Shown here: one piece after another, positions 52,950 through 62,300 of the stretch
Numbering within the stretch: position 1 is the first letter of the stretch
How the letters are laid out: every line of letters begins with the position of its first letter
Translations under genes and position numbers: made by a program
Notes under the pieces: generated by a model
Database searches by the model: none
Told to the model about the DNA's origin: nothing
Seen by the model: the letters and a program-made list of their open reading frames with translations, nothing else
NCBI GenBank assembly: GCA_002778785.1
Contig: PEZS01000009.1
Span: 38,105 to 102,104, forward strand
Source of the DNA: Bdellovibrionales bacterium CG10_big_fil_rev_8_21_14_0_10_45_34
GTDB lineage: Bacteria; Bdellovibrionota; Bdellovibrionia; Bdellovibrionales; 1-14-0-10-45-34
Reading direction: 5' to 3'
DNA: 64,000 nt

Positions 52950-53360
52950 ATGAAGCATAAAACACGATCCAGCTGCCCTATTTGCTTTAGCTTGGAGCTT
53001 TTTGGAGACAAGTGGAGTCTTCTTATTTTAAGGGACATCATTTTATTTGATAAAAAACACTATCATGAGTTTATGGATTCGTCTGAGGGCATATCGACGA
53101 ATATCCTTGCTGATCGCTTGCAAAAACTTGAATGTGCCGGACTCATTAAAAAAAAACAGAATGAAGAGAATCAAAAAAAGTTTATCTATGCCCCGACAGA
53201 CGAAGCCCTTGATCTCCTTCCATTGCTGATAGAAATGACTTTATGGGGTGTAAAACATAATCCTGAAATAGATGCCAGTCAGGCCCCTCCGGAGTTTATC
53301 AAGAAAATGATAAAAGACAGGAAGAGGTTTATTAAAAATATTCGGATAAAATTTAAATAA
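52950..53360 (+). CDS. HxlR-family transcriptional regulator
   Basis: 136-residue winged-helix regulator. The HxlR hallmark is at the N-terminus: SSCPICFSLELFGDKWSLLILRDIILFDKKHYHEFMDSSEGISTNILADRLQKLECAGLIKK, with a redox/aldehyde-sensing Cys (CPI) before the helix-turn-helix. It is divergent from the VOC gene. The pair is markedly AT-rich compared with its neighbours, suggesting acquisition by transfer. Confidence 0.9.
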   Translation: MKHKTRSSCPICFSLELFGDKWSLLILRDIILFDKKHYHEFMDSSEGISTNILADRLQKLECAGLIKKKQNEENQKKFIYAPTDEALDLLPLLIEMTLWGVKHNPEIDASQAPPEFIKKMIKDRKRFIKNIRIKFK

Positions 53361-53484
53361 TAAATAAATTTATAAGATCTGCCAATTAACCACTACTCCG
53401 ACGGTCACCCCGAGATCGTAAAGACAAAGGCTACGAAGTGCGTGTCGATGTGGCCGGCAAAGCTTCTCGGCGGGTGGTTAGACC

Positions 53485-53718
53485 TACCAGCGCTATCGCC
53501 GAGAGGACTCGGTCCTCTACAAGATCGTTCAAGAAAATCTGGAAACCTTTCTGAGGCTTGTCCATGAGGAGTGCGGAAGACCGCTGCCGGTCATCTACAC
53601 TCTCAAGAAACCCTATGACGATGGCCCCTCGGCCATCTCTATGACCAAGCTTGAGCTTCTTGCACGACTGGCCGCAATCATTCCACGGCCCAAAGTTCAT
53701 TTCGCCAGCGCATGTTAA
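53485..53718 (+). pseudogene. decayed IS91-family transposase fragment
   Basis: The frame 53485-53718 begins after a stop and reads YQRYRREDSVLYKIVQENLETFL, which matches the zinc-binding N-terminal domain of IS91/IS801-type transposases, then after CGRPLP jumps to KKPYDDGPSAISMTKLELLARLAAIIPRPKVHF, which matches the much later 'WxDGTxxxxFxPLxFxxxLAALVPRPR' segment near the catalytic domain. About 200 residues, including the Cys-rich domain, are therefore missing. No start codon or full catalytic Tyr region remains. The surrounding DNA (about 53400-53830) appears more GC-rich than the hxlR region and holds no other gene. Confidence 0.8.
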
Positions 53719-53845
53719 GTTCACGCGATATCGTTTCCCCAAAATCTAAGAGCCAGCTCCAAAGTCCAGGTGAAACAGCTTTTGTAAATCTCCAAGGCTC
53801 TTCGTAATACTTTCGTTGGGCCTTTCCTAGAAGCTCTCATTACGT

Positions 53846-54943
53846 TCAGTACAGAGTTTCTATTGTTTCTGAAATACCCTGCAAAAAGACCAAGTCATCA
53901 CTTGGCAATGCGTTTCTAGCGACATTTAACTTCTCTAAATGCGGGTGAACTTTAAAAAGTGATCTATCAAACGCCTGCAAATGGTTATTAGAAAGATTGA
54001 GAGCCTTTAGCCGAGGGTTATTTTGCAAAGTTTCACTCTGAAAAGCTCTAAGATGGTTTTGGCTTATATAAAACCCTAAAAGTTCGGTTAGTGGAGCGAA
54101 GGTCTTTGGATTCAAGCGCTGAAAGGCATTGTTACTGAGATTCAGTTTATATAATTTGGAGTTAAACCTAAATTGATTCTCTGAAAGATGCGAAAGTCCA
54201 ATTTCGCCTAAATAGAGCTCACCGAGAGAAACCAATTCGTAAAAAACTTCTTGCGCCAAAAAAAGACCTCTATTCCCTGTCAAATTAAGTATTTTCAGCC
54301 GCTTTAAGTCCTTAAAAGCTAACCTTTCAATAAATACCATGTCATTGTACTCGAGATAGAGGGTTTCCAATCCCGTAAGGCCTCGTAAGTCTTCCTTACC
54401 CAAAACCTTTAAACCAAGAGATCCAAGATTGAGCACTTTGATAGTTTCAAGGTCTTCAAAAGTAATAGCATCTTCTGCTTTACCTAGAGCGCGCACAATG
54501 ACATTAATAATTTTTTCGTTGCGGCCCTCTAACGGGCTCCGGATCGCATCTTTTTGTTCTCGAAGCCGGCTCTCACGCATTGAGTTCTCTTGGGCAACTC
54601 GGCTTCTTTTTGCTCTGTCTTGGTCTTGGTCGATCTGCTTTAACTCTTGCGCAACAAGAAGCACCAGCTCATCTTCGGTAATCCCTTCACTTTCTGCTTT
54701 CAATACAAGATGGCGCCAGCTTCTGTTGAGCACTAGCATTTGCCAGCGACGTGATGCTAGATGAACATTTTCATCTAGTCGACACCAGCTACTAATCGCA
54801 TTTTGTAAAAATAAGCTCGGGGGGACGCTAGGCACGAAAAGGTCACACTGGTTTTCAGTACCGAAAGATCTCATCGGCAAGCCCGCTAGCGACACAGAGA
54901 ACACCAAAAGTATCGGCCTCAAAATTAACCCTAAGCGAATCAA
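53846..54943 (-). CDS. exported leucine-rich-repeat protein
   Basis: 365 residues: signal-like start (GLILRPILLVFSVSLAGLPMRSFG), a charged helical region (about 60-160), then about eight LRR units (LKVLGKEDLRGLTGLETLYLEYNDMVFIERLAFKDLKRLKILNLTGN, LYKLNLSNNAFQRL, LKALNLSNNHLQAF, LEKLNVARNALP). The TTG start at 54943 follows GAGG. LRR domains bind proteins or glycans; the ligand is unknown. It follows the shorter LRR gene by 16 bases on the same strand, so the two probably belong to the same operon. Confidence 0.8.
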   Translation of the reverse strand: MIRLGLILRPILLVFSVSLAGLPMRSFGTENQCDLFVPSVPPSLFLQNAISSWCRLDENVHLASRRWQMLVLNRSWRHLVLKAESEGITEDELVLLVAQELKQIDQDQDRAKRSRVAQENSMRESRLREQKDAIRSPLEGRNEKIINVIVRALGKAEDAITFEDLETIKVLNLGSLGLKVLGKEDLRGLTGLETLYLEYNDMVFIERLAFKDLKRLKILNLTGNRGLFLAQEVFYELVSLGELYLGEIGLSHLSENQFRFNSKLYKLNLSNNAFQRLNPKTFAPLTELLGFYISQNHLRAFQSETLQNNPRLKALNLSNNHLQAFDRSLFKVHPHLEKLNVARNALPSDDLVFLQGISETIETLY

Positions 54944-54959
54944 CTCAACAACCTCGTTT

Positions 54960-55376
54960 TTACAAATGTAAACTCAATTTTGGAAACTGCTTCCAAACTC
55001 TCTGCCTAAAAGCCTCAATATCTTTGTATTCAAAAGGACTGCCATACAGAAAGAGGGTCTTTAGTCTACTTAGCAACTCAGACGGCATCGGTGGTAGGTG
55101 TACCATTCTGTTGTAGCTCAAATTAACAAATTCTAATCCCAGTGAATTTCGCAAGAGGCTTCCATCGAAATCAATATGTAGATTGTGATCCAGCCACAGC
55201 GTCTCCAAGCTAATCAATTCTAAAAATGCAGAGGGGTCAATTTCTTCTATATACATATTAGGCCTAACCCTTTTACTCCACTTTTCCGAAGGGCCGGTAG
55301 ATCTGCCCGATTGAGCCACATCATGGCCGAGGCTCACGCGAATGACAGACTTGGCTGAGCTGTTCAATAAAATCAT
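54960..55376 (-). CDS. short leucine-rich-repeat protein, possibly truncated
   Basis: 138 residues. The last 90 are LRR-like (FLELISLETLWLDHNLHIDFDGSLLRNSLGLEFVNLSYNRMVHLPPMPSELLSRLKTLFLYGSPFE). The first 35 or so residues come from DNA that also encodes the C-terminus of the transglutaminase/VWA protein (56-base overlap), look unnatural, and have no signal peptide. An ATG at the MYIEEIDPSAF position would give a shorter start without the overlap. This may be the surviving 3' end of a larger LRR gene. Confidence 0.55.
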   Translation of the reverse strand: MILLNSSAKSVIRVSLGHDVAQSGRSTGPSEKWSKRVRPNMYIEEIDPSAFLELISLETLWLDHNLHIDFDGSLLRNSLGLEFVNLSYNRMVHLPPMPSELLSRLKTLFLYGSPFEYKDIEAFRQRVWKQFPKLSLHL

Positions 55377-58300
55377 GCTCTAAAAAGGTCAGGTTATTCA
55401 GGGGCGTCCCACTCCAATTCTCGTAGTTGCTCAAGACGTCGTTAAAAAAAGCCAATTTTACTTCAACAGAAAGGTTTGCAGCGTGAACGGCGCTAATTAG
55501 CCTTTCGATAATTCTAACAAATCGAGGGTTTTGGACCTCTTTGTTCTTGGTGCTAACAATGGCAAGAAGGGCTCTAACTTTTTCGGTGAATCGTTGAGAC
55601 TCATACCAATTTGTATTTGGCAAAGTAAGTGCGGAAAGTCCAGATACGGTTTGAGAATCTAGCCCCTTATTGGCTGGGATTGCAAAGGCCTCATTGTCGA
55701 TCTGCGGATTAGAAGCCTCGTGAATAAACTTTTCAATTGCTGTCATATCTATGTGAGTGACCATCGAGCGTGAGTTCTCTGTGTTTGTCATTTGCATAAT
55801 TTCTTCAAGAGAACGATTTTTTTCGTCGCCAAAATGAACCAGATTAAAGAAGGCTTTCATCTCTGGCGGCAACGCCTTGAGATCTTTCGTAACTTTCTCT
55901 CTGTCAAAACTAGCCCCGCCATCAGTGATGAGGGTCATATTGATTCGCGTGAGCTTAAATCTTTGCTGGATATTATTTCCACCAGGATTGTTTTTGTAAT
56001 ACTTCAAAGCGAATCGAAAAAACTCATCAAAACAAGGCTGAAATTCGGTGCCCTCTCCAGCAGCGGTAGAGGTGTTTAAGTACTTTAGCGCTTCGACCAT
56101 AGCCTGCTCTTGCGTCTCAACAAGAACTGGCTCATAGGTCGTATCGCCAAAAGGAATCAGCACAACCACATTTAGGGGTTTGCCAAAATGATCTTTTTTT
56201 GAGAGCTCTTTATCAACAATTGCCGAAATTGCACTAGCCTGAATCCTTGCCTTCGCGCCGGCCATCGAGCCGCTAATGTCAAAAAACACAACTTGTAAAG
56301 ACCGCTCAAGCGTATCTTTATGGCCTGGAGCCTCGTGCATCTGCCTGTACCAGCGCATGTATTGTTCATCTCTTACTAGGCGGCTTAAAAGCGAAGTCGC
56401 CGCATCGGGATGCGGATCAAAATTGGGTATCCATCTGTCAAAACGGGCGATGTCATTCACGCCAGCTAGTACAAGATCTTCAGATCCGCGTTTTCTCACT
56501 TCGCTTCTAAGAAGCGATTTGAAAAACCTGACACGAAACTCCCTTTCAGTCGCCAGAAAAAAGTTAAAGTGCTTTGCAATCAAGCTAGCTTGAAGCACGC
56601 CAGCAAGATCACCTTTTATGAGTGCATCAAACATACTGTTTTGATCTTGTGATCCTAAAGTCTTTGCCTCCGGATATTTTGCTGTTAGCCACTTTCGAAT
56701 GACATCCCCTGGCAGTTGCTTCATGACTCTTTGAATCAGCTCATGTCGATGCGAACTAGGATGAGCCTGCTTTTGAAAGTCGCCAATGATCAGATCAAGC
56801 TGCGACAAAAAGTTTTTTTCTTCTGTGGTAAGAGACCTTAGCTCCGCAAGTAACTGGTAGTAAGCTCGTATGGATTTTAAAGCGCGATAAGAAACCTCTG
56901 GGTCTTTGTAAATCGAGTTCTTCGCCAAAGTGAGCATATCTTGAACAGAACCATCAGCAATGCCGTAAACTAGTTCAAAGTATTTCAGAAGTTGAGCTTT
57001 TGCTCTTGCGATATAGGGAGAGAGTATTTTGATGTGGACGGGGTCTGTGAATTTTTCCGAAATCCTGTCGAACATTGCAAGCAGCTCGCCTCGCTTGACT
57101 TTCTTTTGGTGATTTTCCAAAAGCTCTAGGACGATTTGCCGAACCAACGCCCCCTCGGCAGAGTCATAGTCTTTAGACACCTCAGAAAGTTCTTTAGGGT
57201 CTTCAAAGCGAATCGCATGGCTGCTGTTATTGCTTCTCGCTTGTCCTTCTTTATTTTCCTTCTCATTACTTGCACCTATCGAATCCTCAGCAATACCTCT
57301 TGAAACCTCCGTACCTGTTGATTCCTTATCGGCAACTGTCGAATCTTGATCGATACCAGTGGAGCTACTTTCTGAGTCTCCCAAAGCTTGAGACTGGTGA
57401 TTTTCGGCGGGGTTCTGCTCAGCGGCGATGGCATCTTCAGATTTCGCGTTCGTAGACTTCTCGTCTTTATCTTTTTTGAATTCTGTCTGACTCGGTTTTT
57501 GATCCGCCGAAACCGAGTTGCCCTTAATTCTTTTATCCGACCTCGGGCTACCGCCTTCTTGCTGACTCGATCCGCTCTCTGAGCCCTTGGCCTCAGCAGA
57601 TGAATCTTCATTTGATGAAGCCTTCTCTTGGCCCTGTTGGTTTTCGCTACCTTTGCTTTGGCCGTCATCTGACTCTTCACCAGAGTCTTGCTCTTCGCTA
57701 GAAGTGTTTTCGGAGTCTTCCGATCTTCTATCTAGCGGATCTTCTGCTTCATCAAGTTTTTCTTTTTTATCTTGGCCTTGTGGATTGTTTTTGTTGGGAG
57801 TGAAATCAAAAGGCTCCCATTTGCCATCTAAAAACACCTCGACCCACGCATGACCAGGGTCATTTATGTCGACAACATTGAAGTTTTCACCATCAATCGA
57901 CTTACTGCCCGCAACGGGATAGCCGCCGACTAATCTCGTCGGCAGCTTGAGAAAGTCTCTTATCAAAGTCGCGCCAATCAAGGCGCCTCCATCGCAGTTG
58001 AACATTTTTACTATGGCAAAAGCGAGAGCTTTGGGAACGCCTTGCGCTAGGAGGGCCTTTAGCTCTTCGTTTCGTTTTTTATAGGCGGTCTTACGTCTGC
58101 CTGATGTCGTGTTGTAAAGATAAGGTCCATCAAACTGAAACCACTCACTTAGATAACGCACTCGCTGTTTAGGATCTTTGCCCCCAAATCTTTTGGCTCT
58201 TTCTATTCCAGATAGCACATGCTGGGGCCACGCTTCTTGGGGTATCCCACTGGGGCCGGTCAAAAATCTAAGCGCCTCGGCCGATAAGCTCTGGGACCCA

Positions 58301-59340
58301 TAGGGTTCAACAAAGAGAAAGACCTTCTCTGAGAGTTTGCGACCGGCCTTAGCTCTTACGACATACTCTTCAGGTACAACTTCAATGACCTCATAATCAT
58401 CGTATTCAGCTGCGACAGGCTCCCAGTCATAAGACTTGGGAATTGCCAGCTGAGAACTTGCACCACCTTCGTTGAGTAAGAACGTCTTCTTGAAGGCATT
58501 CGTATCGCCAACCAGTTTGCTCTTTGCTCGGCGCGGCCTTCTTACCGCATAGTTCTTTTGCAAGTCGTCGGTTAAGACTTCAAACGAGGCCGTCTTCAAA
58601 ACTTTCATTGGTACTGGCGCCGTCGTGCCAATCGCGTAATTGGGCTCACTACTGCCGCCAGTTTCGCCGCCCACATCTTTATTTCGAACTTCATAATGAT
58701 CTGGGCTCTGCTCAGGGAGTCTGGCCTTTTGCGGCGGAGCTTCTTGCCCTGATGAATCCTGTCCTTCATCGACTGACTCTTCATCTTCACCGTCTACTTC
58801 AAATTTTTCTTCCTCTAAACTCTTAACAGGTTTACGGGGTGTCAAACTTTCAAGCGATTGAATCGCCTGTAGCGCCATTATCGCACCAAAGATAGCTTGG
58901 GGTGATGGGCTTTTGCTATTTAAGACCTTCACTAGCTCCTGCCGAAACTCTTTGATGTGTTGGGCCAGCTCACCTCTACTCATCCTTTCTTGATGATTGA
59001 GAACCTTTGCCAGAATAAGCTTGCTCGATCTAAGAGGCGCAAAGCTCGCTTCTAGCAGTTTTTGCACCTCGCCCATTTTGTTCATATCATTCATCGCTAT
59101 TTCAAACGGATGAGGAACGTTTTTTATTTCTGGACGAGATTCTAAACTTTCAACCCAATCTTGAATTCGCATTTGCAAAGTTTTAGTTACATGATGGTTT
59201 TGTGTTGGCTCTTTTGGAGTTTGCAAAAGACTTTCACATTGGTTGGGTGCTTTTTTCTTGGCATCCGATAGTAAATCTGTTGGCCAATGTAAGGCGACCA
59301 ACGAAAAGCCTAAAATAATAAAATTGAATGAGCGAATCAC
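55321..59340 (-). CDS. exported transglutaminase-like plus von Willebrand A protein
   Basis: 1339 residues. N-terminal signal-like segment (FNFIILGFSLVALHW), helical region, then a transglutaminase-like fold with the triad Cys449 (FNCDGGALIGATLIRDFLKLPTRLVGGY), His497 (HAWVEVF) and Asp512 (WEPFDFTP). A 200-residue Ser/Glu/Gln-rich, disordered linker (about 520-720) follows. A helical region precedes a VWA domain with the metal site DISGSM at Asp1021, running to about 1220. Such proteins in MoxR clusters act with an AAA+ partner. GTG start at 59340 after AGGA. The AAA+ gene ends nine bases upstream. Confidence 0.85.
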   Translation of the reverse strand: MIRSFNFIILGFSLVALHWPTDLLSDAKKKAPNQCESLLQTPKEPTQNHHVTKTLQMRIQDWVESLESRPEIKNVPHPFEIAMNDMNKMGEVQKLLEASFAPLRSSKLILAKVLNHQERMSRGELAQHIKEFRQELVKVLNSKSPSPQAIFGAIMALQAIQSLESLTPRKPVKSLEEEKFEVDGEDEESVDEGQDSSGQEAPPQKARLPEQSPDHYEVRNKDVGGETGGSSEPNYAIGTTAPVPMKVLKTASFEVLTDDLQKNYAVRRPRRAKSKLVGDTNAFKKTFLLNEGGASSQLAIPKSYDWEPVAAEYDDYEVIEVVPEEYVVRAKAGRKLSEKVFLFVEPYGSQSLSAEALRFLTGPSGIPQEAWPQHVLSGIERAKRFGGKDPKQRVRYLSEWFQFDGPYLYNTTSGRRKTAYKKRNEELKALLAQGVPKALAFAIVKMFNCDGGALIGATLIRDFLKLPTRLVGGYPVAGSKSIDGENFNVVDINDPGHAWVEVFLDGKWEPFDFTPNKNNPQGQDKKEKLDEAEDPLDRRSEDSENTSSEEQDSGEESDDGQSKGSENQQGQEKASSNEDSSAEAKGSESGSSQQEGGSPRSDKRIKGNSVSADQKPSQTEFKKDKDEKSTNAKSEDAIAAEQNPAENHQSQALGDSESSSTGIDQDSTVADKESTGTEVSRGIAEDSIGASNEKENKEGQARSNNSSHAIRFEDPKELSEVSKDYDSAEGALVRQIVLELLENHQKKVKRGELLAMFDRISEKFTDPVHIKILSPYIARAKAQLLKYFELVYGIADGSVQDMLTLAKNSIYKDPEVSYRALKSIRAYYQLLAELRSLTTEEKNFLSQLDLIIGDFQKQAHPSSHRHELIQRVMKQLPGDVIRKWLTAKYPEAKTLGSQDQNSMFDALIKGDLAGVLQASLIAKHFNFFLATEREFRVRFFKSLLRSEVRKRGSEDLVLAGVNDIARFDRWIPNFDPHPDAATSLLSRLVRDEQYMRWYRQMHEAPGHKDTLERSLQVVFFDISGSMAGAKARIQASAISAIVDKELSKKDHFGKPLNVVVLIPFGDTTYEPVLVETQEQAMVEALKYLNTSTAAGEGTEFQPCFDEFFRFALKYYKNNPGGNNIQQRFKLTRINMTLITDGGASFDREKVTKDLKALPPEMKAFFNLVHFGDEKNRSLEEIMQMTNTENSRSMVTHIDMTAIEKFIHEASNPQIDNEAFAIPANKGLDSQTVSGLSALTLPNTNWYESQRFTEKVRALLAIVSTKNKEVQNPRFVRIIERLISAVHAANLSVEVKLAFFNDVLSNYENWSGTPLNNLTFLEHDFIEQLSQVCHSREPRP

Positions 59341-59349
59341 ATAAGCTTC

Positions 59350-62300
59350 CTAATCAATATTGGCGTTCGGGTAATGTCTCTTGACGTCTTCTTTGTTAAC
59401 ACCCGCTGCAAGAAGCCAGTTTACTCTTTCTTGCTCAGAGGTGAATAAGCTTGGGAAGATATTGGGATTTTCAAGTATCAATTGCAGGCGATTCTTTATA
59501 AATCTTTGCAAAACAGATGTTGCCACCTGCGCAATGATGTCAGCTTCTTTCTTAAGGTATTCGAGGGTTCTAATATCAAAAAGCGGCATGCGATCAAGCA
59601 GCTCTGAGTGATCTGACGCTTCTACTGAAACTTCTGGGAATCCATCACTCTTGACCGAGTATTTCAGCTGATAGAATGGGTTTGCTGTCATAAAAAGGTT
59701 TAAAAAAGCAACAATGTCGCTCATTTTAAACACAATGCCGCTGTCGACAATTTCTTCTAGCGAATCGCCATCAAAAATGCGCTTGGCAAAAACAGCTGCT
59801 GAAAGCTCTCCGCCCTGAGAAAGAATAGATAGCGCAGATCTATTGCTCTCTCCTCGGCTAGCCACAAAGTAATCTGGAGCAGCTTCGGGGTTATCCATGT
59901 GAGTGGCCCGTAGTACCTCCGACTCATCTACAAAAATTTTGTTGAGGCGAAATTGAATCTGAACGAGCATTTCATCAATACCAGGATCATCTTCTGAAAA
60001 AGAAAAAAAGCTGGTTTCATTATCAATTTTCGTCGTCAGCATTTCTTTAATGGGCACAAAGAAGAGTGGCATATTCAATTTTGCCGAACGCCCTAAATAT
60101 GCTTTCAAATAAATGTCTCTCAAGTCACTTAGTTTTAATTTGTTAAAAGCATACGCTTTTCTTTGAATGCGGTCCCATATCGGCCAAGCTGTCGAAAATT
60201 CGCCAAGGCCAATCAAAAAGTTGCTGGGAGTTGCATTGGTGGCAATCAAAAACGCCCTGACATTGCTTTTGACAAGTTCATCACCAGAAAGCACTTCTCG
60301 CTCGTTCAACAGCGAAAGCAAGGCCGTTCGCACGCCGGGGGGCGCTTTTTCAAACTCATCCAAAAGAACAAAAAAGACATCCTTCGCGGCCAAGGTACCG
60401 TCAAATTTGTATTTGTAGCCTTCGCCTCGTCTCATCGCCCCTAAATCTGGGCGCCCCACAACCTCGCCCTCTGTTGACATAGGGTGAAACTGTTTGATGT
60501 AGGCATGACCCTTTTCACTCAAGCCCGCTTTTACCAAAAGGCTAACCAATTCTTCGTTAATGGTAGCGATTTGAGCTTCTGACAAGGTGTCTAGGGCAGC
60601 ACTAATAATTAAACGTGATTTTAGTGTTTTGGCCGACCCCGGCCCACCATAAAGTGCAATGTTTTTGCCGCTCGTCACTGCCACGGTAGTCAAAATCGCT
60701 TGAAGCTCTAGTTCACTATCTAGAAACTGAGATTTAAGTTCGTTGTAAAATAATCTTAACGACTCTAAAGCCATAAGTTTGAGTTCTCGAGAACTGCCGT
60801 TTTCAAAGGCAGCTGCCATTTTGGCTCGTAGCTCATTGGCCAGATCAGAGTTTTGTTTTTCGGTTTCTAATAAAAGAGCTTCGAGCTTCTTTAGATCAAA
60901 ATTGTACGTCTTTGGATCTGACAATTTTTCGATCTCACTGTTAACGGCCGACAGAAATTCTTGCTGAAACTCTTCTAAGTCTTTTAATTGTTCTCTTTCG
61001 CCTTGGCGGAGGGCCGCTTTGTCTAAAAACTCTTTTGTTCGGCCGCTACCAACAAACCGAGGTTGAGACCGTCTTTCTGAAAGCGCCTTTTTTTGCCTTA
61101 TCAGAAAGTTTTCATACTTACGCTTAAGAATTTCGTTGAGGTTAACAAAATACTTGGCCTTAGCAGTGGATCTCCTTGCTAAAACCATTGGATGATCAGA
61201 CGCTTCCAGCTCTAAGCGCACCTCTTCGTTAGGATAAAGAACGGATCCTTTATCTGGATCAAAAATCACCTTTCGACTTTGTCCTTTTCGATTCTTGTAA
61301 GAGAAAGTCAAATTGTGCGGATCAAAAACACCAAGCGAAACTCGGTTTTTGATGTAAGGGTTTTCGGAAGCGCGCTTATTAGAATCACTACCAGATACCT
61401 CATCGTCATCTTCAAAAAGCGATAATTTATTAGAGTTAATATCCGCCGCTGCGCGAGGTTTCTTTGCAGAAGAATCATTGACCAAATGGGTGTGCAAAAT
61501 AAACGCAACCGGCAAGGCGTGTTCGTTAACAAAACTTTCTACTCCACCCTGAAGGAGAGGCACTGCCAACAGGGGCAAATCCGCCGGATGCATTGTTAAA
61601 CGCAATTTTGAGTAAGGTACTCCATCTAATAGCTGTCTTACCAAAAAAGCGGACTTCCATAGAGGCACTACTTTCGTGTGTGTGCGCGTCGAGCCCGAAA
61701 ATGGCGGATAGTACTTTGGCGGACTGTTTGTACCTTGCGCTTCTTCAATCGCTTTGTTCAATTTAGCCGTGTAAACACGGTCCATGTGAAGGCCAATCTC
61801 TAAGGCTGAACCTAGGAGCATATCATCAGGTATTTGTACTTTTTCTAAAAGAGGGCGAATCGCTGCCAAGTCAATAAGGTGAAGTTGCTTGTCGCCAGAA
61901 GAATTAACAGTTTCGATCAGAAGGTAAAGATCTCGCGCTGATGGGGTAACATTCACGACATGGATTTTAACTGCAAAACGGTCTACCATAGCCATGCGGC
62001 CGCCCACTTCGCTAGGGGGTGCTTGCGCGATAAATTCACCTTGTGTCATATTGGTGGTTGCTGCTACGGCTTGAAGCATGGTTTGCACAACCCGATTGCC
62101 GATTAGGGCCTGCCGCTCGTTAAGAATAGATAGCAATGTCATTTGTATCGAAACCGGCATTTTGTCGATTTCATCTATAAGGCCAAAAAGATTATGAGGA
62201 GCTATCAAAGCTCTCGAGTAGTCAATCTCGTAGTCCCCTTCTTCGATAAGTTTAAAAGGGTCCGGCCCACCGACAAAGTCCCTCTCACTCATTGCTTGAT

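Noticed and set aside
53431-53742. Minus-strand 103-residue frame across the IS91 remnant
   Set aside because: The plus strand of the same DNA encodes recognisable transposase fragments; the minus frame has unnatural composition.
57276-57680. Basic 134-residue minus-strand frame inside the transglutaminase/VWA gene
   Set aside because: It is an alternate frame of the Ser/Glu/Gln-rich linker, whose repetitive codons give an artificial Lys/Arg-rich translation.
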